This document shows, one piece after another, positions 8,650-18,007 of a stretch of DNA of 64,000 nt; position 1 is the stretch's first letter; each line of letters begins with the position of its first letter. Location: positions 124,001 to 188,000 of IMG/VR virus record IMGVR_UViG_3300008114_000012; one strand, given 5' to 3'. The notes below the pieces were generated by a model, which worked only from the letters and a program-made list of their open reading frames with translations, was not told the DNA's origin and did no database searches. Source of the DNA: a virus. A program made the translations under genes and the position numbers.

Positions 8650-9399
8650 ATGATGACAATCCAAGAACTTCAATCAGCTACCCCATCAGTATTCAACACT
8701 CAAAAGTCAAGTAAACTTTCAGACCGTTACGTGGTTGTACCAACCATTGAGGTTATCAACAACTTCATTGACGCAGGTTGGCAAGTCGCAAGTGCCAAAC
8801 AAGTAGGTCAAGGAATGTTCGCTAAACATTCTGTTCGTCTTCGTAACTCGGACCTTCCTAAAGTAGGTGACTCACTAGTTGAGGCAATCATCACCAACTC
8901 TCACGATGGACGTACCAAACTCCAAGTTGGGGCAGGTCTATACCGACTTGTATGTTCAAACGGACTTGTAGTCCCAATGCAAGAATTGGTTAACATTAAC
9001 CAACGTCATATGAACATTCAGATGGATGAGGTTTACCAAATCACAGAGAAGTTTCTTGAGATTAGTCCTGTGATTGAGCGTTCAGTAAATCGTATGATGG
9101 AGAAGGAAATGTCAATGGATGAAAAGATTGACTTCACAACCAAAGCTATCGGAGTACGTTGGAAGAACACAGAGGACATCTCAACACTGACTCTCGAGTC
9201 AATTGTTAATCCACTCCGTGTTGATGACTTCGAAAGCACTTTGTGGAATACCTTCAATGTAGTCCAAGAGAAGTTGATTCGTGGGGGATTTGTTAAAGAG
9301 CAAGGTCGCAACAAGCGTACAGTGAAACCAATCACTTCACTGAACATGGACACCATGATTAACCAAAAGTTGTGGGAACTTGCCGAAACATTCATCTAA
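8650..9399 (+). CDS. DUF932 phage/plasmid-like protein
   Basis: 249 residues. The sequence resembles DUF932, a family common in phages and plasmids: VVPTIEVINNFIDAGWQV near the start, then RLRNSDLPKVGD, an NSHDGRTKLQVGAGLYRLVCSNGL core and a helical C-terminus. Its biochemical role is unknown; association with DNA replication or modification has been suggested for relatives. The ATG at 8650 is chosen because the promoter box at 8613 lies downstream of the alternative TTG start. GC content is visibly higher than in neighbours, which may mean strong expression. It ends in a very strong terminator. Confidence 0.85.
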   Translation: MMTIQELQSATPSVFNTQKSSKLSDRYVVVPTIEVINNFIDAGWQVASAKQVGQGMFAKHSVRLRNSDLPKVGDSLVEAIITNSHDGRTKLQVGAGLYRLVCSNGLVVPMQELVNINQRHMNIQMDEVYQITEKFLEISPVIERSVNRMMEKEMSMDEKIDFTTKAIGVRWKNTEDISTLTLESIVNPLRVDDFESTLWNTFNVVQEKLIRGGFVKEQGRNKRTVKPITSLNMDTMINQKLWELAETFI

Positions 9400-9446
9400 T
9401 CAAAATGGGGGAGGAAACTCCCCCATTTTGATTATTTGGAATATTG
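9398..9446 (+). terminator. Strong bidirectional terminator
   Basis: A perfect 16-bp inverted repeat (AATCAAAATGGGGGAG, GAAA loop, then its complement at 9418-9433) is followed by a T-rich stretch. It overlaps the DUF932 stop codon and separates it from the convergent gene ending at 9455. The GAAA tetraloop is of the stable GNRA type. Confidence 0.9.
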
Positions 9447-9454
9447 AATTATTT

Positions 9455-10525
9455 TTATTTAGAAACTTCCCACCATTTAGGACCTTCGTTAGATAAAAAG
9501 TCTACCTTTTTTTCATTTTTACCACCCATTGATACAACCCAAGTAATCATAGCTTCTCCATCTTTACTCAGTAATTTAGTTCCTGGAGTTGCTAATCTTT
9601 CCCCATGGACACTATGAAAAATAATCGGAATTCCGTTTTTAATTGCACCTACATAACCAACGTGTGTATTAAAAGTAAATGGTGTTTTGTCTTGATAAAT
9701 ACCGGTTTTGTCTAATTGTCTATTTTGGACAGCTCTTTCACAAAATGCTTTTCCTTTATTACCTGAGTTACCATAGTACATACCAACAATATCCCCAACC
9801 TTTAAAGATGAAAGATTTACGTTTGATTTGGATGGATAAAAACTAGAAATGGTTGATGAAATTTTACTACCATTTTTACAACTTTTATCTTTACCCTCAC
9901 CTTCTAGCTCAAAACAAGAACAAGAGTCCGAGTTTACAAATTTTGAGTTTCTAATATTGTCCCAATTAATCGAACCGTCGGTGAACATATTATATAAAAC
10001 TGACCCTTTAGTTTTTGCGTTAACAAAAGCTTGCCACGCATTTCCAAGATAGTTACCCGTCATTTTTCTAACATATTCAGAACATCCTTCACCACCGCCA
10101 TTACCAATTGTGGACTCATTTTTATCTGAAATTTTATTACAAAGTGTATTATCAACCGCAACACAACTCTCTGTTCCCGACACTTTATTTTTTTCCTCAG
10201 ATTTTTTTTGTAAAGACTTAATACCCATACTCATTACAGTTTTTGTATCTATTTTACCTGTAATTGGTAAGTTATTATCTTTTTGATATTTTTTTAAAGC
10301 GGTTATTGTTTTTCCCCCAAAAATCCCGTCAACTCCGTCTAAATTTTTTCCACTCCTACCCAATAAACTACCATATTTAGGTTTAAGTTTTTTTTGTACG
10401 TCATACACAGTTTGGGAAAAACCTTCATCTAATCTAATTTTATTTTTTGATTTTGAAATGGCTTCTTTGTGTAAATTCAAAATTCTACTTTGTTCTTCTT
10501 CGGATATTAGTAATTTTTTTAACAT
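9455..10525 (-). CDS. Peptidoglycan-binding cell-wall protein
   Basis: 356 residues. The N-terminus (LLISEEEQSRILNLHKEA) belongs to the EEExxRILNLHE leader class seen again at 57143 and 61574. Residues about 40-110 form a PG_binding_1 domain (VDGIFGGKTITALKKYQKDN…ITGKIDTKTVMSMGI). The C-terminal 200 residues contain HVGYVGAIKNGIPIIFHSVHGE, possibly a hydrolase or amidase core with paired histidines and several cysteines. Likely substrate is host peptidoglycan, in lysis or DNA injection. The catalytic class is not certain. Confidence 0.8.
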   Translation of the reverse strand: MLKKLLISEEEQSRILNLHKEAISKSKNKIRLDEGFSQTVYDVQKKLKPKYGSLLGRSGKNLDGVDGIFGGKTITALKKYQKDNNLPITGKIDTKTVMSMGIKSLQKKSEEKNKVSGTESCVAVDNTLCNKISDKNESTIGNGGGEGCSEYVRKMTGNYLGNAWQAFVNAKTKGSVLYNMFTDGSINWDNIRNSKFVNSDSCSCFELEGEGKDKSCKNGSKISSTISSFYPSKSNVNLSSLKVGDIVGMYYGNSGNKGKAFCERAVQNRQLDKTGIYQDKTPFTFNTHVGYVGAIKNGIPIIFHSVHGERLATPGTKLLSKDGEAMITWVVSMGGKNEKKVDFLSNEGPKWWEVSK

Positions 10526-10612
10526 TTTGGGGTTTTTATATAAATATTTAACATACCTATAATTGTTAATAAGTTTATGTAAATTTATTTTTTTTTGGGA
10601 TTGATTTTAACT

Positions 10613-10620
10613 TATCTTTG
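10613..10620 (+). promoter_or_regulatory. Host-type promoter -7 box (TATCTTTG)
   Basis: TATCTTTG lies 19 bp upstream of the ATG at 10640 in a T-rich context typical of Bacteroidota promoters. Confidence 0.5.
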
Positions 10621-10639
10621 TTTTTTTAAAATAAATAAA

Positions 10640-10984
10640 ATGAAAAAAACACTAATAATCTTGGGATTTATAAGTTCATTTATAATATTTTCAATCTTGA
10701 AAAAAGACAAATTGTATTACATACCGTTTGATATTCCTGGTAAACAAATGGCGGCCACAATACCTCCATTCGGTATTTTTATCGAGTCAAAATATCGTTC
10801 TAATGAAGAAATGTTAAGACATGAGTTGGTACATTGGGCTCAATACAAGAGGATGGGAGTTTACGGATTTTACTCTACGTATTTATCTGAGTACAAAAAG
10901 TACGGTAGGTTTGATGGGCCAATGGAAGTAGAAGCTCGAAAATTAAGTAAAATTAAAACAAAACACAAAATGTGTTTTGATTAA
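10640..10984 (+). CDS. Membrane-anchored zinc-metallopeptidase-like protein (HExxH)
   Basis: 114 residues. An N-terminal signal anchor (residues 1-20) is followed by the zinc-binding signature HELVHWAQYKRMG and, about 30 residues later, GPMEVEARK, whose glutamate could be the third zinc ligand of a gluzincin. The ATG at 10640 follows a host-type promoter. The same HExxH…EVEARK layout recurs in 52058-52459, so the two may be distant paralogues. Proteolytic activity is inference; such minimal domains can be inactive. Confidence 0.75.
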   Translation: MKKTLIILGFISSFIIFSILKKDKLYYIPFDIPGKQMAATIPPFGIFIESKYRSNEEMLRHELVHWAQYKRMGVYGFYSTYLSEYKKYGRFDGPMEVEARKLSKIKTKHKMCFD

Positions 10985-11003
10985 CGTATTTTATTTTATT
11001 CTA

Positions 11004-12029
11004 TTATTTTATACAGGATAAACTTTTAGCTGTATTAACGACCTCCTTCAAATATCCTAAACTGCTAATATATTGAATTGTTGGTTCATCTGAAACTAAA
11101 TTAATTGCTTTTTGGGTTACTGTAGTTGTATCAGTTTTGATATTTGGAATATAGTTTTTTATAACTTGGTTTTTATCTACTTTTAGTACCAAATCAGGTT
11201 TATCTTTAGGAAATGGTTGATATACACCATTAATACTATCACACGGAGCCATAAATTCAGGATTGTTTGTTTTACAATATTTTTTCTTAAATCTAGATGA
11301 ACCTAAATTATATGACATAATTGCGGCATCCATAACACTATTATTTGATGAAGATGGATTATCTATGAGTTGACCTTGGTTTATTATTTTAGACGGACTT
11401 TTACTATCATAATATGGGGTTAATTCTTCGTATAAATTTATAAGGTGTTTAGTAACTGCTAAAAGTGAACCTGATAATGACATCAATTCCTCCAAATCTA
11501 CTCCATATTTTTTTGCGATATCTGGAGTCATTTGAGCAATTCCCATACTCGGAACCCAATTATCTTTATTAAAAACTTTTTTAGCCCCATATTTCAAAAC
11601 CTCACTAAAACCCGGTATTGTATCACTAAGCTTATTCATCAAGTATTCTGGTGCTGCTTTAATACCGTACATACCCATAACCTTACCAAAATCAGATTCT
11701 CTACCAATTATTCCTATTGCATATTTTACGTAAAGTGGGTCAAAACCTTCAGAAATTACAGATACCGCAGCTGTTGAAATTTCAGGTGTGGTACAAGTAT
11801 ATTTGTTGAGGTTCAAATCGTATGTTTTGACAACGCTTTGACTTTTAATTGGGGTATTTTGGGTGACTGGTTGTTGTTTGGATACTTGTTGCATTCGATT
11901 CATTCCTTGAGCATATTTTTTTTGTTCTTCAGGCTTCAATGTGTTAGTTTTAAATTTGGTTTGCTCTAAAATTATTTTTTTTACAATTTTAAACAAATCA
12001 GATTCAGTGAGTTTGATAACTTTTTTCAT
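11004..12029 (-). CDS. Lytic transglycosylase-like protein with leader peptide
   Basis: 341 residues. The first 23 are a textbook copy of the shared leader (KVIKLTESDLFKIVKKIILEQ). From about residue 75 the SLT-type lysozyme fold is seen: IIGRESDFGK with the probable catalytic glutamate, then SMGIAQMTPDIAKKYG, then AAIMSYNLGSSRF. It should cut the MurNAc-GlcNAc bond in peptidoglycan. A leader plus a wall enzyme would fit a virion-carried injection lysin. Disordered Lys/Gln/Thr-rich linker covers about residues 25-65. Confidence 0.85.
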   Translation of the reverse strand: MKKVIKLTESDLFKIVKKIILEQTKFKTNTLKPEEQKKYAQGMNRMQQVSKQQPVTQNTPIKSQSVVKTYDLNLNKYTCTTPEISTAAVSVISEGFDPLYVKYAIGIIGRESDFGKVMGMYGIKAAPEYLMNKLSDTIPGFSEVLKYGAKKVFNKDNWVPSMGIAQMTPDIAKKYGVDLEELMSLSGSLLAVTKHLINLYEELTPYYDSKSPSKIINQGQLIDNPSSSNNSVMDAAIMSYNLGSSRFKKKYCKTNNPEFMAPCDSINGVYQPFPKDKPDLVLKVDKNQVIKNYIPNIKTDTTTVTQKAINLVSDEPTIQYISSLGYLKEVVNTAKSLSCIK

Positions 12030-12113
12030 TTGACTATAAAAAAATAAATATGTATCTTATTTCTTAATAAATAGATTTGAAATCAAATTAATACAGTCAG
12101 ATTAACAAAATTA

Positions 12114-12121
12114 CTTATATT
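12114..12121 (+). promoter_or_regulatory. Host-type promoter -7 box (TATATTTG)
   Basis: TATATTTG upstream of the ATG at 12179 in an AT-rich gap between divergent genes. It leaves an unusually long A/T-rich leader of about 50 nt for this window. Confidence 0.45.
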
Positions 12122-12178
12122 TGAAAAAAATTTTTTAAGATATAAAAATCTATATTTAATACTACATAACTTTATTCT

Positions 12179-13885
12179 ATGACTGAACTTCTATCAAAAA
12201 GGTTTGAGACCTTCGTGTCGTTGGAGCATCACGACTTCAATGAGTTAACTTTTACCGAAGAACAAGACGACTTAAATATTTTTTCCCTTTCAAATGGGAG
12301 GTTTTGGGAGGGAAGATTATCGTTCTCACTAAAACAAAAACACACGAGCAAGGAGGTATTTGAGGAAAACTTCAAAAATCCTTTGTATAATCTATTTCAT
12401 AGAAGGATGACTGGTGTTGTTGCTGCGGATGATGAGAGGATAACATTAAAGTTTTTTTTGTATTCAAGAAACCGAAGACCTGATGAGAAGTTTGTAAGAA
12501 TTACTACAAATTGTGTTTACATGACCTATAACTTCAAAAAGAATTGTCTTTATACGGGAATTGTAAATGGATATCATAAAAAGAAAAAAGTTAATAAGTC
12601 AGTTAAGATTGTGTCATTTTCTAACGATACGGTAAATGATTTGTTGGGTAAATACATAACATGGTTTCATTTTGTTCATGAAAATTTACCTGAAAAGAAA
12701 ACCACCAAAAATGGTTTTTATGATTTGTTAAGTACGTTTATAGATAACATACCTGGCGTAGTTTATGACAATGAAAAGTATGGTACTAAAACCATCCATA
12801 AGACTATTTTAACCAAAAAGAATATTAAGTTATCCGACAATTGGTCTTCATTTTCTTGTCATTTTCCCCAACCAAAGGCGAAAGACTTCAAGAAGTATGG
12901 TGATAGATATCTCAATGTGATAATGGAGATTAATGGTTTAAAGGGTGATAAGATACGTAGAGTATTACATAAGATTAAAAACTTTAACCCTTTGGTGTAT
13001 CACAAGGCAGTCCGTTTCTTTGGTAAAGATTATCTTTTGGGAAAGTCTGATGACGAACTACAAAATATATTTGAGACAACTTGTATGGGGGATTTTCTTA
13101 ATATGAATTTTGCCTCAATACACTCAAAGAAAGAACGCAATTGTATTTTTGAAATATTCAAATTGGTTATTAACGATGAAATTAATCCCCAAACATTTGC
13201 GGACCATTTCATTTTCTATACTAACTTGAAAAACTATGAAAACATCAAATGGACCTCGACAACGTATGATGAGTTTAGGGAAGAACATTTGAATTGGACG
13301 GAGTTAAATGACTTTTATACCAAAGGAACGTTCGATAGAATATATAACGATAAATTTGAGAGTGAGGTTACCAAACCAATATTTACAGATGGGAAAACTT
13401 TCTATCCTGTAATTCTGAAAAGTTCCTCAGAATATAATGACGAATCATTTATTCAATCTAACTGTGTTAAAGGTTATATCAAACGACCTGACGCTTTGAT
13501 AGTATCATTGAGAAAAGATAGTCCTGATTCTAAAGAAAGAGCGACTATTGAGTTTAGAATTAGTTTTGATACTGTTATAGAACTTAAGAGAGTACAAACC
13601 CTCGGAAGATTTAATAAATCACTAACTTTGGAATGGGATAACATTTTACCTATATTAGATAAAAGAATTAATGATTTGGTATATACATTTGATACACCAA
13701 AGATAAAGTGTAAAATTGGATATATTGAATTCACATCAGAGTCTAAATTTGTTGATTATAATAAGATAAGACTTAATAGACCATTAATGAGATTTTATGA
13801 TTCTTCGGATAATTCATTGGAGTGGGAGGATAAAAGAGTTAATAACATAAATGATATCGCAATACCTTTGCTAGAAGAATTTTAA
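12179..13885 (+). CDS. PcfJ-like protein
   Basis: 568 residues. The C-terminal third resembles the PcfJ-like family of conjugative elements and phages: FYPVILKSSSEYNDESF, a Cys-containing SNCVKGYI, a conserved SLRKDS segment, then ATIEFRISFD and VQTLGRFNK. PcfJ's biochemical function is not established. The N-terminal 350 residues are unrecognised and rich in basic and aromatic residues. The gene starts a block through 15325 with tight spacing (2 bp to the next gene). Assignment is from memory of the motif pattern and is tentative. Confidence 0.65.
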   Translation: MTELLSKRFETFVSLEHHDFNELTFTEEQDDLNIFSLSNGRFWEGRLSFSLKQKHTSKEVFEENFKNPLYNLFHRRMTGVVAADDERITLKFFLYSRNRRPDEKFVRITTNCVYMTYNFKKNCLYTGIVNGYHKKKKVNKSVKIVSFSNDTVNDLLGKYITWFHFVHENLPEKKTTKNGFYDLLSTFIDNIPGVVYDNEKYGTKTIHKTILTKKNIKLSDNWSSFSCHFPQPKAKDFKKYGDRYLNVIMEINGLKGDKIRRVLHKIKNFNPLVYHKAVRFFGKDYLLGKSDDELQNIFETTCMGDFLNMNFASIHSKKERNCIFEIFKLVINDEINPQTFADHFIFYTNLKNYENIKWTSTTYDEFREEHLNWTELNDFYTKGTFDRIYNDKFESEVTKPIFTDGKTFYPVILKSSSEYNDESFIQSNCVKGYIKRPDALIVSLRKDSPDSKERATIEFRISFDTVIELKRVQTLGRFNKSLTLEWDNILPILDKRINDLVYTFDTPKIKCKIGYIEFTSESKFVDYNKIRLNRPLMRFYDSSDNSLEWEDKRVNNINDIAIPLLEEF

Positions 13886-13887
13886 TT

Positions 13888-14244
13888 ATGGAAAAAGTAC
13901 CACAACATTGTATAGATAAGTTTAGACAGAAGTTTGGACAATATCCCTCAATTATTGAGTTTGATTATGATAGTGTAGATAACTTTGACAAATTGACGAC
14001 AAGGTCATATACTATTTGGTTTAAATCAATTTTCACTGACAAAGGTGTTAATTTTATAGAAAAATATATCGAGTATGACGCGTCAGGTATTCATTTCTAT
14101 GTAGAAAAATTAGGAGAAAATAAAGTCAAAATATTTATAATGACAACACCTGATAGATACAGTGTTGCTGAATTTACAATAAATAATTTAATTAAAGCAA
14201 AAAATGGAAATTACAAGCAAAGAACTCCAAGAGAAAATGAATAA
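13888..14244 (+). CDS. Hypothetical protein, 118 aa
   Basis: It starts two bases after the PcfJ-like gene and overlaps the thioredoxin start by 41 bp, so it is probably co-transcribed with both. Soluble, mixed alpha/beta; no family recognised. Confidence 0.75.
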   Translation: MEKVPQHCIDKFRQKFGQYPSIIEFDYDSVDNFDKLTTRSYTIWFKSIFTDKGVNFIEKYIEYDASGIHFYVEKLGENKVKIFIMTTPDRYSVAEFTINNLIKAKNGNYKQRTPRENE

Positions 14245-14527
14245 TGGTGAAAAATTTATAGTGGATTTTCACGCCGCGTGGTGTGGTCCCTGTAAAATGT
14301 TGAAACCGATTTACGAAAAGGTTGCCCAAGATTTGGCATCAAAAAATTCAGATGTTAAACTTTATACAATGAACGTAGATAACAATCGTGATATGGTTGT
14401 ATCGTTGGGTGTTCGTAGCGTACCAACAATTAAGAGTTTCGCTAACGGAAAAGAAATGAACACAAGAGTTGGTTTGTTACAAGAAAACGCACTTTTGGAC
14501 CTAGCAAACAATTTGTTAAATGGATAA
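14204..14527 (+). CDS. Thioredoxin
   Basis: 107 residues, the usual length. The active site WCGPC is at residues 26-30 and the cis-proline segment RSVPT near 73-77. It reduces disulfides in the cytoplasm, classically feeding ribonucleotide reductase; phages also use thioredoxin as a polymerase processivity factor. It overlaps the upstream gene by 41 bp and the glutaredoxin downstream by 8 bp, giving a redox pair in one transcript. Confidence 0.95.
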   Translation: MEITSKELQEKMNNGEKFIVDFHAAWCGPCKMLKPIYEKVAQDLASKNSDVKLYTMNVDNNRDMVVSLGVRSVPTIKSFANGKEMNTRVGLLQENALLDLANNLLNG

Positions 14528-14804
14528 GTTAGTTATAGTTTTCACAATGGACGGTTGTCCATTTTGTGAGATGATGAAAACCCAATTGGTTGAGAGTCAG
14601 ATTGAGTTTGTTGAGAGAAATATCAATACTCATGCCGACGAATATCAATTGTTTGTTGAAGCAACTGGTAGTGAGTTTGTTCCGGCATTCATGATTATTG
14701 ATGACCCATATGGGGAACCAAAGTCAGAAGGTTTTGTTCCTGACAAACACTACAATACAATAGAAGAAGGTATTCAAATTATTAAAAATAAATTAAACGG
14801 ATGA
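14520..14804 (+). CDS. Glutaredoxin-like protein
   Basis: 94 residues with the CPFC active site at 13-16 and a possible cis-proline at FVPAF. Relatives use glutathione or thioredoxin-like donors to reduce disulfides, for example in ribonucleotide reductase. A small insertion after the cis-proline (DDPYGEPKSEG) is unusual. Its start overlaps the thioredoxin stop, pointing to coordinated expression. Confidence 0.88.
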   Translation: MDKLVIVFTMDGCPFCEMMKTQLVESQIEFVERNINTHADEYQLFVEATGSEFVPAFMIIDDPYGEPKSEGFVPDKHYNTIEEGIQIIKNKLNG

Positions 14805-15325
14805 ATCTATCATTTAACAAACACGGACAACTACACATACCAATAAAGAAATGGGATTTAGATGACGGAAATATTTTAGTGATATATCAAGGGTCTCGAG
14901 GAGCGAACCCCGATTTGGACTTTATTGTCAAATATAAAGCACCAAACAAAAGATTGAGAGCTCCATCTCACACACATTGGATTGTTGATTTGATTGTTAA
15001 ATCTAGTCATTCATCATCCGATGTGTGTGACTTTGTTTCTGATTGGATTGAATTATATGATAAGATAGAACCATTCAATTCAACCGAGGAGAGAGACAAC
15101 TACGAATTAATCTACAATGAGTATTTCTGTGATACTTATACAACCATAGATAACTTGGGTCATTTATCTGTGGAATTTTTGTCAGCACTTATTGAGTTAT
15201 TCATTAAGTGTGAAAAACAAACTCCTGGTGCTTTCATGTTTAAAAATCTTTTACAGTTAGTTAGGGACTTCTGTAATGGCAAGAAAGATTTTTATCAGGT
15301 GGTTTCTTATTCTAAACGAGTTTAG
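14801..15325 (+). CDS. Hypothetical protein, 174 aa
   Basis: It shares an ATGA start/stop overlap with glutaredoxin and ends in a 4 bp overlap (TTAG) with the convergent gene at 15322. The N-terminal half is beta-rich with a basic patch (YKAPNKRLRAPSHTHW); the C-terminal half is helical. No family recognised. Confidence 0.75.
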   Translation: MNLSFNKHGQLHIPIKKWDLDDGNILVIYQGSRGANPDLDFIVKYKAPNKRLRAPSHTHWIVDLIVKSSHSSSDVCDFVSDWIELYDKIEPFNSTEERDNYELIYNEYFCDTYTTIDNLGHLSVEFLSALIELFIKCEKQTPGAFMFKNLLQLVRDFCNGKKDFYQVVSYSKRV

Positions 15326-16185
15326 ATAATATATAATTCAGATATCTTGTCACCAACTAACCAAGGTTTGGTTTCTAGTTGTGTGTCTAAATCATTACTT
15401 ATATCGTAACCCTTGAGATATTTTTTCTCAAATCTTTGAATATTAAAATCGAACACGTCCAATACCATCGATTTAATTTTCTCATTCATATATGGGGAGT
15501 TACTTAATATATCGATAATAGGGTCGTTTGTTTCCTCATCAATAACGTCGGTATATTTTATTGACATGTTTGTTGCTTTAATTGCTTTGAATAGCTGATA
15601 CGCGATGTATTCACAGTAATAAAATGCAGACCTACCGTTGTTTAGACTATACCCATATGGGAACTCAGACTGTCTTGAACCTCTAATGTCTTTAAATGAA
15701 TAATCTATTGGTTTTTCAATGTATTCATTGGTGTATATCAAAAGCTTATCCGTGTAATCTACCGCTTCCCAAATGTCAGAATGATTATATACATAATTTA
15801 AAACTCTCTCATGGAATATAGGTCTTACACTATTGAAAAATTCAAAACAAAATTCTTTCTTTTCTCGATGTAAGTATTCACAGTCATATTTGATTAAATC
15901 AATCGTATTAATGTTTTTGATACCTAATGTAGATAATTGAGATTTCATCTTTTCAAAAAATGATTCTTTGATTGAATCTAAATCAATTATTTTCTTTGAT
16001 GATGTTTTGCCCTCAACAACAAAGAATGGCTCAAATTGTGTTACTCTAATTTCAGTGTATGGATTACCATCTTTAGATATTTCCGACATGATATAATCAG
16101 CGAATTTATTAACGATACCGATTCTGTAATTAGGATAAATATACTTCATAAAACTGTTTTGAAATTGATAGTGAAAAAAATCCAC
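15322..16185 (-). CDS. Hypothetical protein, 287 aa
   Basis: A long soluble protein rich in aromatic residues. Segments such as FFVVEGKTSSKKIIDLDSI and SLNNGRSAFYYCEYIAYQLF suggest a folded enzyme-like domain, but I cannot assign it. It converges on 14801-15325 with a 4 bp stop overlap. Confidence 0.75.
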   Translation of the reverse strand: MDFFHYQFQNSFMKYIYPNYRIGIVNKFADYIMSEISKDGNPYTEIRVTQFEPFFVVEGKTSSKKIIDLDSIKESFFEKMKSQLSTLGIKNINTIDLIKYDCEYLHREKKEFCFEFFNSVRPIFHERVLNYVYNHSDIWEAVDYTDKLLIYTNEYIEKPIDYSFKDIRGSRQSEFPYGYSLNNGRSAFYYCEYIAYQLFKAIKATNMSIKYTDVIDEETNDPIIDILSNSPYMNEKIKSMVLDVFDFNIQRFEKKYLKGYDISNDLDTQLETKPWLVGDKISELYII

Positions 16186-16196
16186 ATATTAAATAG

Positions 16197-16230
16197 AAAA
16201 AGGGGAATAAATTCCCCCTTTAATTTTTTT
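16197..16230 (-). terminator. Terminator hairpin
   Basis: AAAGGGGAATAAATTCCCCCTTT is nearly self-complementary and flanked by A and T runs, so it could act in both directions. It closes the small gene 16253-16396 on the minus strand. Confidence 0.7.
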
Positions 16231-16252
16231 TACACCCAACATCCCATTCATA

Positions 16253-16396
16253 TTATTTCTTATAATACTTCTCAACAACCTTATTTACCTGTTCTTGAAC
16301 AGTTTGGTTATTTTGAGGCGTTTGAATTTGACCAGGTGCTGGTTGAGCAGGTGCCGCTTGAGCTTCTGCCTGTTTGTTTTTACATCCACATCCCAT
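16253..16396 (-). CDS. Small Cys/Ala/Gln-rich protein, 47 aa
   Basis: Starts MGCGCKNKQAEAQ, then an Ala/Pro/Gln-rich low-complexity stretch and a charged helix ending VEKYYKK. The ATG at 16396 is preferred over an upstream start because the upstream extension is AT-derived and atypical. The paired cysteines in GCGC recall the micro-ORF at 60893 (GGGCGCGK). Function unknown. Confidence 0.6.
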   Translation of the reverse strand: MGCGCKNKQAEAQAAPAQPAPGQIQTPQNNQTVQEQVNKVVEKYYKK

Positions 16397-16512
16397 GTGA
16401 TTAGTTTTTTTAGGTAGTTTATTTCTTATCGTTATAAACATAAATATCTTTATTTGAGACAATTTGTAAAGAATATTGCTTTATTTACGAAATAAAAATA
16501 TTTATCAGTACT

Positions 16513-17966
16513 ATGGGTAAAATAAGCTTGTCGAGCAAAGTGAGGAAGAATACTACAAAATTTCACCAGAAGAATTTTCAGAGTTGATGAAGTTCGGTGG
16601 ATATCACGGAAAAAGTGTAACAAAATTAAAAATGTTTGGAGGTAAACCAATTTGGATTACTGGTGATTTGATTTTAAATGATACACCTACCGATTCATTA
16701 GGTAATGTTAAATATATTGAGGGTAGATTAGATATTAGACATACAAACATAAGTGATTTGTCAGGTGTTGAAGTTAAAAATTATACTTGGGACTCTGGAA
16801 CACCGAGGGAGGCAAGACGTAAAGCTGAAGAAAGAAGAAAAAAATTACAAAGCGCCGAGGAGAGAAGATTCAATAAGGAGTGGGATATCGATAATCCTGA
16901 TATTACTGAACTAGGTGAAAAGGCAAATGCTCTATATGATATGTTGGTTAAAGATAGAGAAATCGAAGAACCTGATGAAGAACAACTTGATGAATTAAAG
17001 AATCTTGAAAATGAAATCAGGAGAGTTACTAATGAGATGGAACAGAGTGAGGACGAAGAAAGGGCTAAACAGTTATACAACACTTTATCTGAATTACAAG
17101 ACAGAGTCGAAGAATTAAGAGGTGAAATGGTAACAGTATATAACCTAATACCACTATACTACGATTATCATGGACTCCAACAATTTGAAGTTATTAGTAG
17201 TGACGCGGAAGGTAGAGAATATGCGGTTGGTGATGAAGATGAAATGGATGATGCGGCATTTGAATACGCTAAAAATTATATTGATGAGGTTGGGGTTGAA
17301 GGTTTTAGAATGCATTTTTTAGAAAATTATTTGGACACTGACTCCATTGAAGATTATTTCAGAGATGTTTTTTACGATGATGTAAGACAGAATCCTGAAG
17401 TATATTTTGATGAAAGTGAAATGCCGACCACCGAAGAACAGGATAGACGTAGAGAAGAACTGGAAGAGAATCCTGAAGTATATTTTGATGAAAGTGAAAT
17501 GCCGACCACCGAAGAACAGGATAGACGTAGAGAAGAACTGGAAGAATATATTGAAAATGTTAAAGGTGTCATTGAAAAGTTAAAAAGAAAACAAGATGAC
17601 CTTAACAATACGATTGAAGACTTTGATGAATATAAAAAACAATGGGATGAAATTGAAGAAAAGATAAGGATAATTCAAGGACATATTGATGACTCACAAG
17701 AAGAAATTGATAATATGGTTCCTGAAGGTGAAGTTACAACTCAAATGGTGGAAGACAAAGTTGAATATTGGGTCTCTGAAAAAATGGCAGACCCAAGGGC
17801 GTCATTGGACGAATTTGGTGCGGATATAAGTGAATATATTGATATGGATGCCTTGGCTCGAGGTTTAGTAGAAAGTGATGGATATGCTATTATGGGTTCA
17901 TATGACGGTGTTGTTGATACGGAAAAAGTTAATGGTACGCATTACTATATCATGAGAATTAATTAA
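16513..17966 (+). CDS. Acidic coiled-coil phage protein with probable frameshift near its start
   Basis: The clear open frame begins at 16584 (460 aa), but homologous-looking coding extends upstream in the same frame (LVEQSEEEYYKISPEEFSEL) with no start codon. The natural ATG at 16513, placed correctly after a TATTTATC promoter, is one frame off. The two frames meet at the AAAA run 16519-16522. The N-terminal part (GGKPIWITGDLILNDTPTDS) resembles a short beta-repeat domain; a long Arg/Glu coiled coil follows. A 78-bp tandem duplication lies at 17391-17546. The product is probably structural, which is inference. Confidence 0.7.
17391..17546 (+). repeat. 78-bp tandem duplication inside a coding region
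   Basis: Two copies (17391-17468 and 17469-17546), identical except near the last base, each encode 26 residues including NPEVYFDESEMPTTEEQ then DRRREELEE. The near-identity indicates a recent duplication. Being a multiple of three it keeps the frame. Confidence 0.95.
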
Positions 17967-18007
17967 ATCTTTTTTTTATCATTTTTATTTTGTATATTTT
18001 CTGTAGT

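Noticed and set aside
16781-17608. Ser/Leu-rich minus-strand frames opposite the coiled-coil gene
   Set aside because: Antisense shadow of Glu/Arg-rich coding; low-complexity Ser runs are an artefact.
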